Shown: one piece after another, positions 41,047 to 50,524 of the stretch
Layout of the letters: the number at the start of each line of letters is the position of its first letter
How positions within the stretch are numbered: the stretch's first letter is position 1
Source: Acidaminococcus massiliensis
GTDB lineage: Bacteria > Bacillota > Negativicutes > Acidaminococcales > Acidaminococcaceae
Length of the DNA stretch: 64,000 bases
Assembly: GCF_900095825.1 (NCBI RefSeq)
Contig: NZ_LT608315.1
Coordinates: 2,107,628 to 2,171,627 of the forward strand
Direction of reading: 5' to 3'
Translations under genes and position numbers: made by a program
Notes under the pieces: generated by a model
What the model saw: only the letters and a program-made list of their open reading frames with translations
Told to the model about the DNA's origin: nothing
Database searches by the model: none

Positions 41047-42222
41047 TCATTCAGCCACTTCTTTTTCCCATTCTAAGACATACTGGACGAAATACTGGAC
41101 ACCCAGGCCCAGGGCTTTTTCGTCGATGTCGAAATAAGGGCTGTGCTGCGGATACCGTTTGGCTTCATCTGCAAAGCCGCCGCCCAGGAGCAGCAGGCAT
41201 TTGGGATTGTAATACTTGGCGAAGTCTTCCCCACCCATCTGCAGTTCCCAGTCGATGATCTTGTCTTTGTCGAAGACCTTTGCACAGGCCCGGCGTCCCG
41301 TATCCACACAGGCATCATCGTTGATCATAGGAGGCGGTCCGAAGTGGTATTCAGTGCGGATGGCAGCCCGGGTTGCGGTCCCGACACCTTGAGCTACCCG
41401 TTCCAAGATATGGGGGTAGGCTTCCCGCAGTTCCTTATTGAAGGTACGGGCAGTGCCGGACAGATGGGCTTCGCCCGGGATCACATTGGAAGTGGTGCCG
41501 CTCTGGAAGCTGGTGACGCTGAGCACGGCCGGTTCCAGGGGATTGACTTCCCGGCTGACCACGGTCTGGAGGGCGGTGACGAATTCTGAACCAGCCACAA
41601 TGGGATCGATGGTCTGATGAGGCAGGGCCCCATGGCCCCCTTTCCCTTCCACATAGATATCGAAGGTATCCGCCGCACTCATCACGGGACCATAGCGCAG
41701 GGAAGCACAGCCTGCTGGGATCTTGCTCCAAATATGCAGGGCGATGAGCCGGTCACATTCCTTCACCAGGGGTTCTTCCTTCATATAGTAAGCCCCGCTG
41801 TCCTCGATGAATTCTTCTGCCGGCTGGAACAACAGCCGGACAGTGACTTTCAGCTGGTCTTTCATCCCAGCCAAGATCTTGGCCGTCCCCAGCAGGATGG
41901 TGATGTGGGTATCATGGCCACAGGCATGCATGGTGCCTTCATTCTGGGATTTATAGGCTTCCGTCCCCAATTCTGTGATGGGCAGAGCATCGATATCTGC
42001 CCGGATGCCGATGATCTTGTCCGAAGAATGCGGCCCCTTGACGGTGGCAATCACACCGGACTTGCAGGCTTTCACGCAGGGGATCCCCAATTTCCCCAGA
42101 TACTCCATGATGTATTTCTGGGTTTCAAATTCCTTCCAAGATCTTTCTGGATGCTCGTGGAAATGTCTCCGCAGGGCAACCAGTTCTTCTTGGATTCCAT
42201 TGACTTGTTCTTTTACATCCAT
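41047..42222 (-). CDS. M20 family amidohydrolase (aminoacylase/AbgB-like)
   Basis: 391 residues with the M20D metal-binding motifs: RADIDALPI near 75, MHACGHDTH near 100, LLFQPAEE near 135, HIWSKIPAG and GEDFAKY near the end. The lid/dimer domain has GKGGHGALPHQTIDP. These enzymes remove acyl or glutamyl groups from amino acids or peptides. It lies 17 bases downstream of a YfcC permease gene, and with cyuA they form one minus-strand operon, suggesting uptake and breakdown of an amino-acid conjugate, possibly a cysteine derivative (inference). Confidence 0.9.
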   Translation of the reverse strand: MDVKEQVNGIQEELVALRRHFHEHPERSWKEFETQKYIMEYLGKLGIPCVKACKSGVIATVKGPHSSDKIIGIRADIDALPITELGTEAYKSQNEGTMHACGHDTHITILLGTAKILAGMKDQLKVTVRLLFQPAEEFIEDSGAYYMKEEPLVKECDRLIALHIWSKIPAGCASLRYGPVMSAADTFDIYVEGKGGHGALPHQTIDPIVAGSEFVTALQTVVSREVNPLEPAVLSVTSFQSGTTSNVIPGEAHLSGTARTFNKELREAYPHILERVAQGVGTATRAAIRTEYHFGPPPMINDDACVDTGRRACAKVFDKDKIIDWELQMGGEDFAKYYNPKCLLLLGGGFADEAKRYPQHSPYFDIDEKALGLGVQYFVQYVLEWEKEVAE

Positions 42223-42239
42223 TGTTCAACGCCTCCAGA

Positions 42240-43643
42240 TCAAAATGGACCATAATTGATTTTTGTAGCGACCAGCAGTGCAATCACACATACCACAGTC
42301 AAGATCAGCAGCAATGGCGTCACGAACTTCCACCATTTCTTCAGCGGAATCCCAGCAATGGTCAGGAAGATCAGCAGGGTGCCGCTGGTGAACCAGGCGG
42401 AGTTGGTCAGCCCATCCCCGAATTGGAAGGCCAGGATCATGGTCTGCCGGGTCATCCCCACCAAATCTGCCAGAGGGATCAGGATGGGCATGAGGGCCAT
42501 GGCTTTGGCGGAACCGGAAGTGATCAGTCCGTTGAACAGGGCGATGACGATCATGACGGCGATCGGAGTCAGGTATTTAGGCATAGCCATCAGAGGTTTG
42601 GAGATGCTGTTGATGATCGGGTCGATGATGGCAGAAGCGGTCAGTATCCATTGTATCCCTCTTGCCAGGCCGATGACAAGTGCCGGTGCCAGGCCGTCTT
42701 TTGCCCCGGCGATGATCACATTGACCAGTTTGCTGGCGGGGATCCGGTTGATCAGCCCGGCAGCGATGGCCGTGAAAAGGAAGCAGGCGGACAGGTCATT
42801 CATGGACCAGCCCATGGTGGAAACCCCCACGATGGAAGCTACGAAGGTGACCAGGAACACTACCAGAGAGATGCTCTGCCGCTTGTTCAGGGGGTCTTTC
42901 AAGGTTTCACTGTAATCGATGCGGAATTTGCTGTCGTCCAGATCCGCCGTCAAGGACGTGATCTTGCCGGATTTCACGCCTCTTGCATACCGCAGTACAT
43001 AGACGGCCATGATGATATTGGCGATGATCAGCAGCACCAGACGGAAAAGGAAACCGGAGAACATAGGCAGCTGGGCGATTTCATCGGAAATGCCCACGGT
43101 GTACACACTGGTGGGAGAGAAGGAAAAGCTGATCATATCCACCATGGCGGAACAGGCCACACCGGTCATCAGGTCATAGCCCAAAGCCAGGCAGAGGGAA
43201 ATGATGATGGGGATAAAGGGAACGATCTGTTCGTTCCACCCCAAAAAGCCGCCCAGGCAGCCAAAGACGAACATGATGGCGCAGAGGATTTTTTCAGAGC
43301 CCATGGTGTCTGATTTGGCCAGGACGCCGGCTACGGCCTTATCCAGGGTACCTGTCTGTTTGTAGACCTCGATGCACCCTGCTACCAGCATGACCAGGAA
43401 CATCATGCTGGCACTGGAAACCAGCCCGTTGGGGATGGCCTGGAAGATAGCCTGGGGTCCCAGATAGATCTTGGGGACACTGTGGAAAGAATTGGGGACC
43501 ACTACGGTCCGTCCGTTCATGCCCGTCCGTTCAAAGGCGCCAGGGGCGATCAGGAAGGACAGCAGCCAGCAGCCTATGATGACAGCGAAGACAATGACAA
43601 AGGCATTGATCGTGCCCACTTTCTTTTTTTCTTTTTTCTCCAT
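42240..43643 (-). CDS. YfcC/DcuC-type permease
   Basis: 467 residues with about 12 hydrophobic helices. Family landmarks include FLGWNEQIVPFIPIIISLC, SFSPTSVYTVGI, GLITSGSAKAMALMPI and FQFGDGLTNSAWFTSGTLL. YfcC proteins are secondary carriers linked to peptide or amino-acid catabolic genes; the substrate is unknown. ATG 43643 follows AGGAG by 9 bases. The ATG three codons earlier abuts the ribosome site and is unlikely. It lies between cyuA and the M20 hydrolase gene. Confidence 0.88.
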   Translation of the reverse strand: MEKKEKKKVGTINAFVIVFAVIIGCWLLSFLIAPGAFERTGMNGRTVVVPNSFHSVPKIYLGPQAIFQAIPNGLVSSASMMFLVMLVAGCIEVYKQTGTLDKAVAGVLAKSDTMGSEKILCAIMFVFGCLGGFLGWNEQIVPFIPIIISLCLALGYDLMTGVACSAMVDMISFSFSPTSVYTVGISDEIAQLPMFSGFLFRLVLLIIANIIMAVYVLRYARGVKSGKITSLTADLDDSKFRIDYSETLKDPLNKRQSISLVVFLVTFVASIVGVSTMGWSMNDLSACFLFTAIAAGLINRIPASKLVNVIIAGAKDGLAPALVIGLARGIQWILTASAIIDPIINSISKPLMAMPKYLTPIAVMIVIALFNGLITSGSAKAMALMPILIPLADLVGMTRQTMILAFQFGDGLTNSAWFTSGTLLIFLTIAGIPLKKWWKFVTPLLLILTVVCVIALLVATKINYGPF

Positions 43644-43674
43644 TTTTTTCATCTCCTGTTACGTATTGGACAGG

Positions 43675-44979
43675 TTACTGCAGTGCAGCATCTACATCGA
43701 CTTTACCGATCATGGTCTTCAAGATTTCGATATCCGTCTGTTTCATCCCTACCTTTCCCAGATACCCGATATTTTTGATGGTCTCTTCGATATTTTTGCC
43801 CACCAGTCCTTCGCCTTCCTTGAACACCTGGCCGTGCATGCTCATATAATGGCCCATGAGAGCTGCATGGACGGCAGCGGCGATTTTGGCGGCACAGCTG
43901 GGTTTGGCACCATCGCAGACCATCCCGCCCACATTGCACAGGGTGTTGGTGATGGTATCTGCCACATGCTGGTAATCCCGGGTGGCCATCCAGGTGATGG
44001 CTGCCCCTGCCCCGCAGGCGGCATTGACAGAACCGCAGAAAGCGGAAAGAGGCCCGATATAATGCTTGATGTAGACAGAGATCAGATCCCCGACGATCAG
44101 TGCCCGGAGTGTCTCATCGTGGGAGAGACCCCATTCTTTGGCATAGACCAAGATGGGCATGGTGACGGTGATCCCCTGGTTGCCGCTCCCGGCATTGATG
44201 ACCACCGGTTTGGGGCATCCGCTCATCCGGGCATCGCTCCCAGCGGCAGCGGCTGCCTCGGCTCGGGCCATGACGCTATCCCCGATGGTCTCCCGGATGG
44301 TCCGGCCCACTTGCGTCCCCCAAGGATGATCCAGCCCTTCCTGGCTGATGGCCGCATTGTCTTTGATTTCTGTTTCCAGTACATCCCGCACTTTTTCCAG
44401 ATCCACCGTGGAAGCATATTCCAGGATCCCTTCCAGGGACATGAGGTTCCGATCAGCCCCTTTATGCTTCCCTTCCTTGGCTTCCAGGCTCTGGTCATAG
44501 AGGACGTTGCCGTCCTGGACGATTTTGTACACATTGGTATGGTTCCCGGAAAGAATCACTTCTGAACTGTGTTTCTCTCCCCAGAGCTTTACATCGATGT
44601 ACAGCCCCGGAACCCCTTCCACCAATTCCACATCACATACATTCCGAGCCACCAGTTCCCGGCAGGCTTCCCGCTGGGCGTCGGTGACACCGGCAATGAC
44701 TTCCAGGACCTTCGACGGATCCCCGCCGCAGATGCCCAGTGCCGCAGCCGCTGGAATCCCTTTCTGGCCGTTGGAATTGGGGACGGTTACGCCTTTCACG
44801 TTCTTGATCATGTTCCCGGAGCAGTCCACCTCGTAACGGACCACCTCTTCCGGCAGGTAGCTTTTTGCCTTGGCAGCGGCATAGGCGATGGCAATGGGTT
44901 CTGTACAGCCCATTGCGGGGATCAGTTCCTCCTGTAGGATTTGCGAATAGTTATCCATGATTGCAGCAGACAGTGCCAT
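43675..44979 (-). CDS. cyuA: CyuA-type L-cysteine desulfidase / serine dehydratase-alpha family
   Basis: 434 residues of the UPF0597 family: LQEELIPAMGCTEPIAIAYAAA near the start, SGNMIKNVKGVTVPNSNG, GSGNQGITVTMPI, and CGAGAAITWMA, then CDGAKPSCAAKIA. The conserved cysteines (C25 and those in the C-terminal half) hold a [4Fe-4S] cluster in studied members. CyuA converts cysteine to pyruvate, sulfide and ammonia. It is first in the operon, with two palindromes in the promoter region and the GntR gene next upstream. A GGGG ribosome site lies 8 bases before ATG. Confidence 0.88.
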   Translation of the reverse strand: MALSAAIMDNYSQILQEELIPAMGCTEPIAIAYAAAKAKSYLPEEVVRYEVDCSGNMIKNVKGVTVPNSNGQKGIPAAAALGICGGDPSKVLEVIAGVTDAQREACRELVARNVCDVELVEGVPGLYIDVKLWGEKHSSEVILSGNHTNVYKIVQDGNVLYDQSLEAKEGKHKGADRNLMSLEGILEYASTVDLEKVRDVLETEIKDNAAISQEGLDHPWGTQVGRTIRETIGDSVMARAEAAAAAGSDARMSGCPKPVVINAGSGNQGITVTMPILVYAKEWGLSHDETLRALIVGDLISVYIKHYIGPLSAFCGSVNAACGAGAAITWMATRDYQHVADTITNTLCNVGGMVCDGAKPSCAAKIAAAVHAALMGHYMSMHGQVFKEGEGLVGKNIEETIKNIGYLGKVGMKQTDIEILKTMIGKVDVDAALQ

Positions 44980-45036
44980 CTTGCTTACCCCTTTTCTCCA
45001 AGAGATTTCGGATTATTGTCCTTGTTTATAATATAT

Positions 45037-45083
45037 CACTAATATGATTAGTGTGCAAGAATTTTCTGAATACATAGTGTATT
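45037..45083 (-). promoter_or_regulatory. cyuA promoter region with two palindromic operators
   Basis: CACTAAT-ATG-ATTAGTG (45037-45053) and AATACA-TAG-TGTATT (45069-45083) are both perfect inverted repeats with 3-base centres. The first lies between a weak TTGCAC -35 and a TATATT -10 of the cyuA promoter. They are good candidates for binding by the FCD-type GntR regulator encoded upstream. Confidence 0.65.
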
Positions 45084-45093
45084 GCTAGCAATT

Positions 45094-45130
45094 AAAAAAG
45101 TAACGAGACGATAAAAGCCATCTCGTTACT
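45094..45130 (-). terminator. Intrinsic terminator of the GntR gene
   Basis: AGTAACGAGA (45099-45108) pairs with TCTCGTTACT (45121-45130), followed by TTTTTTAA on the minus strand. Confidence 0.85.
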
Positions 45131-45187
45131 AAGGTCTAACTTTTTTTGGGGTCACATCAGGCTTCACACACATGCAGCAGCCCCTTT

Positions 45188-45817
45188 TCACTTCAACAAG
45201 GTAAAATCTCCCAGATCCTGTTTCAGCATTTTTACCGCTTTGGCACTGTTCTTTTCCCGCAGGGCTCCCAAGATGGCTTTGTGATGCCGACAGTCGCAGG
45301 ACATGTGGAGTTCCTGTTTGTCCACTCCCCACCGGAACTGGGCATAGGCACGGGTCAGCCGTCCCATACAGTTCTTTACCTGCTGATCGATGTAGTCGTT
45401 GCCGCAGGCATGGATCAGAGCCACATGGAATGCCAGATTGGCCATCCAGTGTTCCCGGGGCGTCACATCATCCCGCAGACATTCCTGGTTCAGCTTTTCC
45501 AGTTCGTCGATCTGATGATCGGTGATCCGATTTCCCCGGTTCAAGAGGGCCCCGCCTTCCAAACAATAGCGGAATTCCAGCATTTCCCGGATATCATCCA
45601 TGGTCAGCCGGGTCACTTCGTAGCCATATCGGGGGATGTTCCGGAGCACATGGTTCTCACACAGGGCGATCAGGGCTTCCCGCACCGGAGATTTGCTGCA
45701 CCGGTATTTCGCCACCAGGGTCCCCTCGTTCAGGATGTCCCCGGGCTTATGGACTCCTGCATAGATGTCTTCCATGATGGCATCATATACTATATCCTTA
45801 AGGTATTTTTTCTTCAT
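45188..45817 (-). CDS. GntR family transcriptional regulator (FCD/FadR subfamily)
   Basis: 209 residues. The winged helix covers about 1-70 (YDAIMEDIYAGVHKPGDILNEGTLVAKYRCSKSPVREALIAL), and the all-helical FCD ligand domain about 80-205 has the metal-site residues in NLAFHVALIHACGN and DCRHHKAIL. It is likely to control the downstream cyuA operon. ATG 45817 follows GAGGG by about 8 bases. The ATG at 45853 is rejected because it is the ATG of TATAATG, the gene's own -10 box (45852-45857). Confidence 0.9.
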   Translation of the reverse strand: MKKKYLKDIVYDAIMEDIYAGVHKPGDILNEGTLVAKYRCSKSPVREALIALCENHVLRNIPRYGYEVTRLTMDDIREMLEFRYCLEGGALLNRGNRITDHQIDELEKLNQECLRDDVTPREHWMANLAFHVALIHACGNDYIDQQVKNCMGRLTRAYAQFRWGVDKQELHMSCDCRHHKAILGALREKNSAKAVKMLKQDLGDFTLLK

Positions 45818-45881
45818 CCTGCCACCCTCTTCCTTCCCTGCATCTCTTTTCATTATACTCTCTTTTTTTAGAAAGAGATAA

Positions 45882-45920
45882 AAAAGGACCCAGCCGGAAA
45901 AGCTCCGCTGCTTCCGGCTG
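45882..45920 (-). terminator. Intrinsic terminator of the nitroreductase gene
   Basis: CAGCCGGAA (45891-45899) pairs with TTCCGGCTG (45912-45920), followed on the minus strand by GGTCCTTTTTTAT. Confidence 0.85.
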
Positions 45921-45929
45921 GCCTTATGC

Positions 45930-46469
45930 TCAGTATTTTCCCCAGTGGATCCGTTCCGGCCGGGCTTCTTCCAGGGTCCGGGGCCGCAGTTCCCGGGCCG
46001 GATGGCCTAGGGCCAAGATGGCTTCTACTTCCACCCCTTCCGGAAGGTCCAGGAGCTGCTGGAGATATTGATGGGAGGTCAGCGGCTGACCGTCTTTGCC
46101 AAGGGTTTCCGAAACCATATGACGCACCTGGACCCAACAGCTGCCCAGCCCCAGTTCTTCTGCCTGGAGCATCATGGCGAAAAGAGCCAGAGAAGCGTCT
46201 TCCACCCAGGCATGGGAAGCCAGCTGCCCCATGACCACCACAGCCGCCCGAGCCTCTTCAAGCATCCCGGCGAAATGGGGTTTACAGCGGGCCAACGCAT
46301 GGATGGTTTGCGGATCTTCCACTACCAGGAGTTCCGTACTGTGGAGATCCTTGCTGCTGGGAGTCATCAGTCCGGCTGCGGTGATTTTCTCCAGATCCGC
46401 CCGGCTCACCGGTTCCTCCGTATAATGGCGGACACTCCGCCGTTTTGCCAATAGGTCAAAGAATGCCAT
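45930..46469 (-). CDS. Nitroreductase family FMN oxidoreductase
   Basis: 179 residues: RRSVRHYTEEPVSRADLEKI at the start, PSSKDLHS near 37-44, AEELGLGSCWVQVR near 105 and AILALGHPA near 150, the standard small nitroreductase pattern. The substrate is unknown. AGGAGG precedes the ATG. It is the last gene of a unit starting with pncB (11-base gap), which could link it loosely to NAD supply. Confidence 0.9.
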   Translation of the reverse strand: MAFFDLLAKRRSVRHYTEEPVSRADLEKITAAGLMTPSSKDLHSTELLVVEDPQTIHALARCKPHFAGMLEEARAAVVVMGQLASHAWVEDASLALFAMMLQAEELGLGSCWVQVRHMVSETLGKDGQPLTSHQYLQQLLDLPEGVEVEAILALGHPARELRPRTLEEARPERIHWGKY

Positions 46470-46480
46470 CCTGCGCCCTC

Positions 46481-47941
46481 CTATTTCCCTTTCTTGGCGT
46501 CTTCCAGCAGCCGCATCTTCATGGCATAGTATTTGGGGCTCATATCCAGAAAATGGGTATGGGGGTTGCTGAAGCGCTGTTCTTCCGGCCAGATCTCATG
46601 ATCCAGCTGCTGCCGTACATAATGGCGGATTTCTTCCAGAGATGGAGAGGGATGGGTCCGTTTCCCTTTTTCCAGGACCAATTCCTGGAGTTCTCGGAAG
46701 GTGCAGTCCCGGAAAGTCATCTTCTTCCAGGGCCGCTGGGTATCCACAAAGGGGAATTCCTTCACTTCCCGAGGATCTTCATCCAAGAGGGTCAAGAGAT
46801 CCGCAATGGCATGACCGGTCTTATCATACACCCTCCAAGCCCGTTTCCGGCCTGGATTGGTGATTTTTTCAAAGGTCTCGGAAATCTTGATTTTGGGGAT
46901 GATGGCCTTGTCCTTGTGGACGGCAACCAGTTTGTACACCGCTCCGAACACTGGATCGCTCTTGGCGGTGATCAGCCGCTCTCCTACCCCGAAGGAATCC
47001 ACACAGCCTCCCTGTTCCAGGATCGAGCTGATGGTGTATTCATCCAAGGAGTTGCTCATGACGATGATGGCATCGGTGAGCCCAGCTGCATCCAACATCT
47101 TCCGGGCCTTCTTGGACAGATAGGCCAGGTCCCCGGAATCGATCCGGATGCCCTTCAGCCGCTTGCCCATGGGTTCCAGGACTTCCTTAGCCACCCGGAT
47201 GGCATTGGGGACCCCGGAATCCAGCACATCATAGGTATCTACCAAGAGGATGGCGTTGTCCGGATAGATTTCTGCAAACCGTTTGAAAGCAGTGTATTCG
47301 TCATCGTAATACATGACCCAACTGTGGGCCATGGTCCCGCTGACCGGAATGTTGAACATCTGCCCGGCCAAGACTGTCGCCGTACTGTTGGCCCCGCCGA
47401 TGTAGGCAGCCCGAGCCCCGTAAACGGCAGCATCCATGTTGTGGGCCCGGCGGGCTCCGAAATCAGAGACACCCCGCCCCTGGGCTGCCTTGACGATCCG
47501 CTGGGCCTTGGTGGCGATCAGGGACTGGTGGTTGATCTCACAGAGGATGGCGGTTTCTACCAGCTGGGCATCGATGAGAGGAGCATAGACTGTCAGCAGG
47601 GGTTCATCGGGATAGATGATGCTCCCTTCCGGCATGGCATAGACGCTGCCCCGGAACTGGTAGGTTTCCAGCCACTGGAGGAAGGGTTCGCTGAACACAT
47701 GGAGGCTCCGGAGATAAGAGATGTCTTCTGTGGAAAAATGCAGGTTCTCCAGATAATCCAGGACCTGCTCCAGCCCGGCGAAAATAGCGAAACCGCCGGC
47801 ATCCGGATTGTTCCGATAAAACACATCAAAAGATACGTAATCGTCCCGGTCCCGTTCTTTATCTTCAAAATATCCATTGGCCATGGTCATTTCGTACAAG
47901 TCGAACATCATGGACAGGTTCCTTGCGTCAAATTGTTTCAT
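46481..47941 (-). CDS. pncB: Nicotinate phosphoribosyltransferase
   Basis: 486 residues. It converts nicotinate and PRPP to nicotinate mononucleotide for NAD salvage. Family hallmarks: FDLYEMTMANGYF near 13-25, YRNNPDAGGFAIFAGLEQVL, EGSIIYPDEPLL, and SDFGARRAHNMDAAVYGARAA with the phosphorylated-histidine region SGTMAHSWVMYY, then KGIRIDSGDLAYLSKKAR. Length fits the bacterial type. GGCGGAGG precedes the ATG. Confidence 0.95.
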   Translation of the reverse strand: MKQFDARNLSMMFDLYEMTMANGYFEDKERDRDDYVSFDVFYRNNPDAGGFAIFAGLEQVLDYLENLHFSTEDISYLRSLHVFSEPFLQWLETYQFRGSVYAMPEGSIIYPDEPLLTVYAPLIDAQLVETAILCEINHQSLIATKAQRIVKAAQGRGVSDFGARRAHNMDAAVYGARAAYIGGANSTATVLAGQMFNIPVSGTMAHSWVMYYDDEYTAFKRFAEIYPDNAILLVDTYDVLDSGVPNAIRVAKEVLEPMGKRLKGIRIDSGDLAYLSKKARKMLDAAGLTDAIIVMSNSLDEYTISSILEQGGCVDSFGVGERLITAKSDPVFGAVYKLVAVHKDKAIIPKIKISETFEKITNPGRKRAWRVYDKTGHAIADLLTLLDEDPREVKEFPFVDTQRPWKKMTFRDCTFRELQELVLEKGKRTHPSPSLEEIRHYVRQQLDHEIWPEEQRFSNPHTHFLDMSPKYYAMKMRLLEDAKKGK

Positions 47942-48020
47942 GATCCTCCGCCTTTCCAGGTACTGTATTTGTAACCCATTGTACCACAGTTTGTCCGTTT
48001 TCGGAAAAGTAAATTAAGAA

Positions 48021-48063
48021 GGGGCTGTTGCACGTGTATAGTTTTTACACGTGCAACAGCCCC
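48021..48063 (-). terminator. 17-bp hairpin terminator of pheST
   Basis: GGGGCTGTTGCACGTGT (48021-48037) pairs perfectly with 48047-48063 around ATAGTTTTT, 8 bases after the pheT stop, then TTCTTAATTT follows on the minus strand. It is the longest member of the GCTGTTGC hairpin family. Confidence 0.85.
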
Positions 48064-48071
48064 CTATCCCT

Positions 48072-50510
48072 TTACTCTCTCAGCGCTCCTTCGAAGCGAT
48101 CCTGTACTTTCTTCACCACCTGGTTGATGATGTCGTTGATTTCCTTGTCTTTGAGAGTCCGTTCCAGATCCTGGAAGGTGAGGCTGAAGGCCACGCTCTT
48201 GCAGCCGCTCTTCACCTGTCTGCCGCTGTACACGTCAAACAGACGTACATCCTTCAGAAGAGGACCGGCCTGTGTGCGGATCTCCGCCATCAGATCCACG
48301 GCACTCACGGCCTTAGGCACCACCACGGCGATATCCCGGCTGGTGCTGGGGAACTGGGGAATATGGGTGAACTGGGGGATCCGTTCCGCGTCTTCCACGA
48401 AGCTGCTCAGGTCCATCTCCAGCACATAGGTTTCCGCACTGAGGCCGAACCGTTCCTGGACTTCCGGATGGAGAGCCCCCATGAAGCCCACAGCCTTCCC
48501 GTTGTGGAGCACGGTGCAGCTCTTGCCGGGATGGAGGAACTTTTCTTCCGGTTTGGCGTAAGTGACGCCGGAGGATTGGAGCACTTCCAGCACCCCTTCC
48601 AGAACCCCCTTCAAATCGAAGAAGTCCACTGCATCCTTGCTTTCGGTCCAGTTCAGTTCGTTCCGTTTCCCGGCCAATACCAGGCAGAGACGGGTCTTTT
48701 CCGCCGGCTGTTCCGTGAGAGGCAGGGCTTTTGGCAGGAACACCCGGCCCACTTCGAACAGGGCCACCCGGTCGTTCTGCCGGGCCAAGTTATAGGAAGC
48801 GGTATTCAGCAGGCTGGGCACCAAAGTCGTCCGCATGGTCCGGAAATCGTCGCTGATGGGATTGATGATCTGGATGGCTTTCCGGCGGCTGTCTTCTGCC
48901 GGAAGGCCCAGCTTATCGAAATCTCCGGCGTTGATGAAAGTGTAGGTCATCACTTCGTCCATTCCTGCATCGGCCAGGTAATTCCGGATCTTATCCTTCA
49001 CATCTTCGATGGGAGCCTGCCCGCCCCGGGCCATATCCAGCTGAGGCAGGGTGGACGGGATCTTGTCGTAACCGTACATCCGGGCCACTTCTTCCGAAAG
49101 GTCCGCATCGCAGGTACAGTCATTCCGCCAGGTAGGGACCGTCACCAGCCAGCTGCCGTCGGCTTGGGGTTCCACTTCGAACCGGAGTCCTTCCAGGATG
49201 GTCCGCATCTGGTCATCCGTGATTTCTTCCGTGCCGATCCGGCGGCGGAGAGCTTCCGGCACGGCTTTGATCCGGACCGGTTCCTGGGGCACCGGGTAGT
49301 CTTCCACCACACCGGCTACAGCTTTGCAGGCCCCCATCTCTTCCAGCAGATGGACGGCCCGGTCCAGGGCATCGTGGTCCCGGATGGTATCCACGCCCCG
49401 TTCGAACCGCTGGGAAGCCTCACTGCGCAGGCCCAGATCTTTGGAGGTATGCCGGATGCTGGGTCCGTAGAAGGTGGCAGATTCCAGCATCACGTTCACG
49501 GTCTTGCCGGTGACTTCCGTCGCCAATCCCCCCATGACCCCGGCCAGGCCGATGGCCTTTTCCGGGTCTGCAATGACGATCATATTGGAGGTCAGGTCCC
49601 GTTTCTGGCCGTCCAAGGTCACCAGTGTCTCCCCTTCTTCCGCCCGACGGACGATCCAGGTGTGATCCTTTACCGTGTCATAGTCGTAGGCGTGCATGGG
49701 TTGGCCCAGTTCCATCATCACATAGTTGGTCACATCCACCACATTGTTGATGGGACGGATGTTCACGGCCCGGAGGAGTTTCTGCATCCACTCAGGGGAT
49801 TCCGTTACCTGGATGTCCTTCACCAGACGCATAGCGAACCGGCTGCACAGATCCGGGCAGCCGATTTCCACCTTGGCACAGTCTGCCGCACTGCCAGCAG
49901 CTGCATCCCGGGTGGCCAACTTGGGAAGGCGCAGGTTCTCACCCAGCACCGCCGCCGTTTCCCGGGCCAGGCCCAGCATGTTGAAGCAGTCACTGCGGTT
50001 GGCGGTCAGATCGATATCCAGCACCACATCGTCCAGGCCCAGGAGCTTCTTCACATCCACCCCGATGGGAGTATTGGCCGGCAGGATGAAGATCCCGTCC
50101 CTCTGTTCCGGCAACAGCAGTTTGGCATCGATGCCCAGTTCTCCAGCGCTGCACAGCATGCCGTTGGAATCCAGTCCCCGCATCTTGGCGGCTTTCAGAG
50201 TCATGCCGTTGGGAAGATGGGACCCCACCACGGCCACCGGCACCATATCTCCCTGGTGTACGTTCTGGGCTCCAGTGAGGATCTGGACCAATTCCTGCTG
50301 TCCCAGGTCCATCTGGCACACCCACAGATGGTCGGAATCGGGATGCCGTTCAATCTGGGCCACCTTCCCGGTGATGACTCCTTCCAGGCCTTCCCCCAGA
50401 TGGATCACCTGTTCCACTTCCAAACCCACCCGGGTCAGTTTATCCGCCAGCACTTCCGGCGTAACGGGAATATCCACATATTGTTTTAACCAGTTGATCG
50501 AAGCTAACAT
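48072..50510 (-). CDS. pheT: Phenylalanyl-tRNA synthetase beta subunit
   Basis: 812 residues: MLASINWLKQYVDIPVTPEV start, EMAP/tRNA-binding domain (about 40-150, VAQIERHPDSDHLWVCQ), B3/B4 editing domain, B5 domain, catalytic-like core (GYDKIPSTLPQ) and the C-terminal ferredoxin-fold anticodon-binding domain ending FSLTFQDLERTLKDKEIND. With PheS it forms the alpha2-beta2 enzyme that charges tRNA-Phe. It follows pheS by 14 bases under T-box control. Confidence 0.97.
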   Translation of the reverse strand: MLASINWLKQYVDIPVTPEVLADKLTRVGLEVEQVIHLGEGLEGVITGKVAQIERHPDSDHLWVCQMDLGQQELVQILTGAQNVHQGDMVPVAVVGSHLPNGMTLKAAKMRGLDSNGMLCSAGELGIDAKLLLPEQRDGIFILPANTPIGVDVKKLLGLDDVVLDIDLTANRSDCFNMLGLARETAAVLGENLRLPKLATRDAAAGSAADCAKVEIGCPDLCSRFAMRLVKDIQVTESPEWMQKLLRAVNIRPINNVVDVTNYVMMELGQPMHAYDYDTVKDHTWIVRRAEEGETLVTLDGQKRDLTSNMIVIADPEKAIGLAGVMGGLATEVTGKTVNVMLESATFYGPSIRHTSKDLGLRSEASQRFERGVDTIRDHDALDRAVHLLEEMGACKAVAGVVEDYPVPQEPVRIKAVPEALRRRIGTEEITDDQMRTILEGLRFEVEPQADGSWLVTVPTWRNDCTCDADLSEEVARMYGYDKIPSTLPQLDMARGGQAPIEDVKDKIRNYLADAGMDEVMTYTFINAGDFDKLGLPAEDSRRKAIQIINPISDDFRTMRTTLVPSLLNTASYNLARQNDRVALFEVGRVFLPKALPLTEQPAEKTRLCLVLAGKRNELNWTESKDAVDFFDLKGVLEGVLEVLQSSGVTYAKPEEKFLHPGKSCTVLHNGKAVGFMGALHPEVQERFGLSAETYVLEMDLSSFVEDAERIPQFTHIPQFPSTSRDIAVVVPKAVSAVDLMAEIRTQAGPLLKDVRLFDVYSGRQVKSGCKSVAFSLTFQDLERTLKDKEINDIINQVVKKVQDRFEGALRE

Positions 50511-50524
50511 ATCTCTTTGCCCCC

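Noticed and set aside
48051-50489. Plus-strand frame of 812 codons opposite pheT
   Set aside because: It is a shadow frame; pheT is unambiguous on the minus strand.
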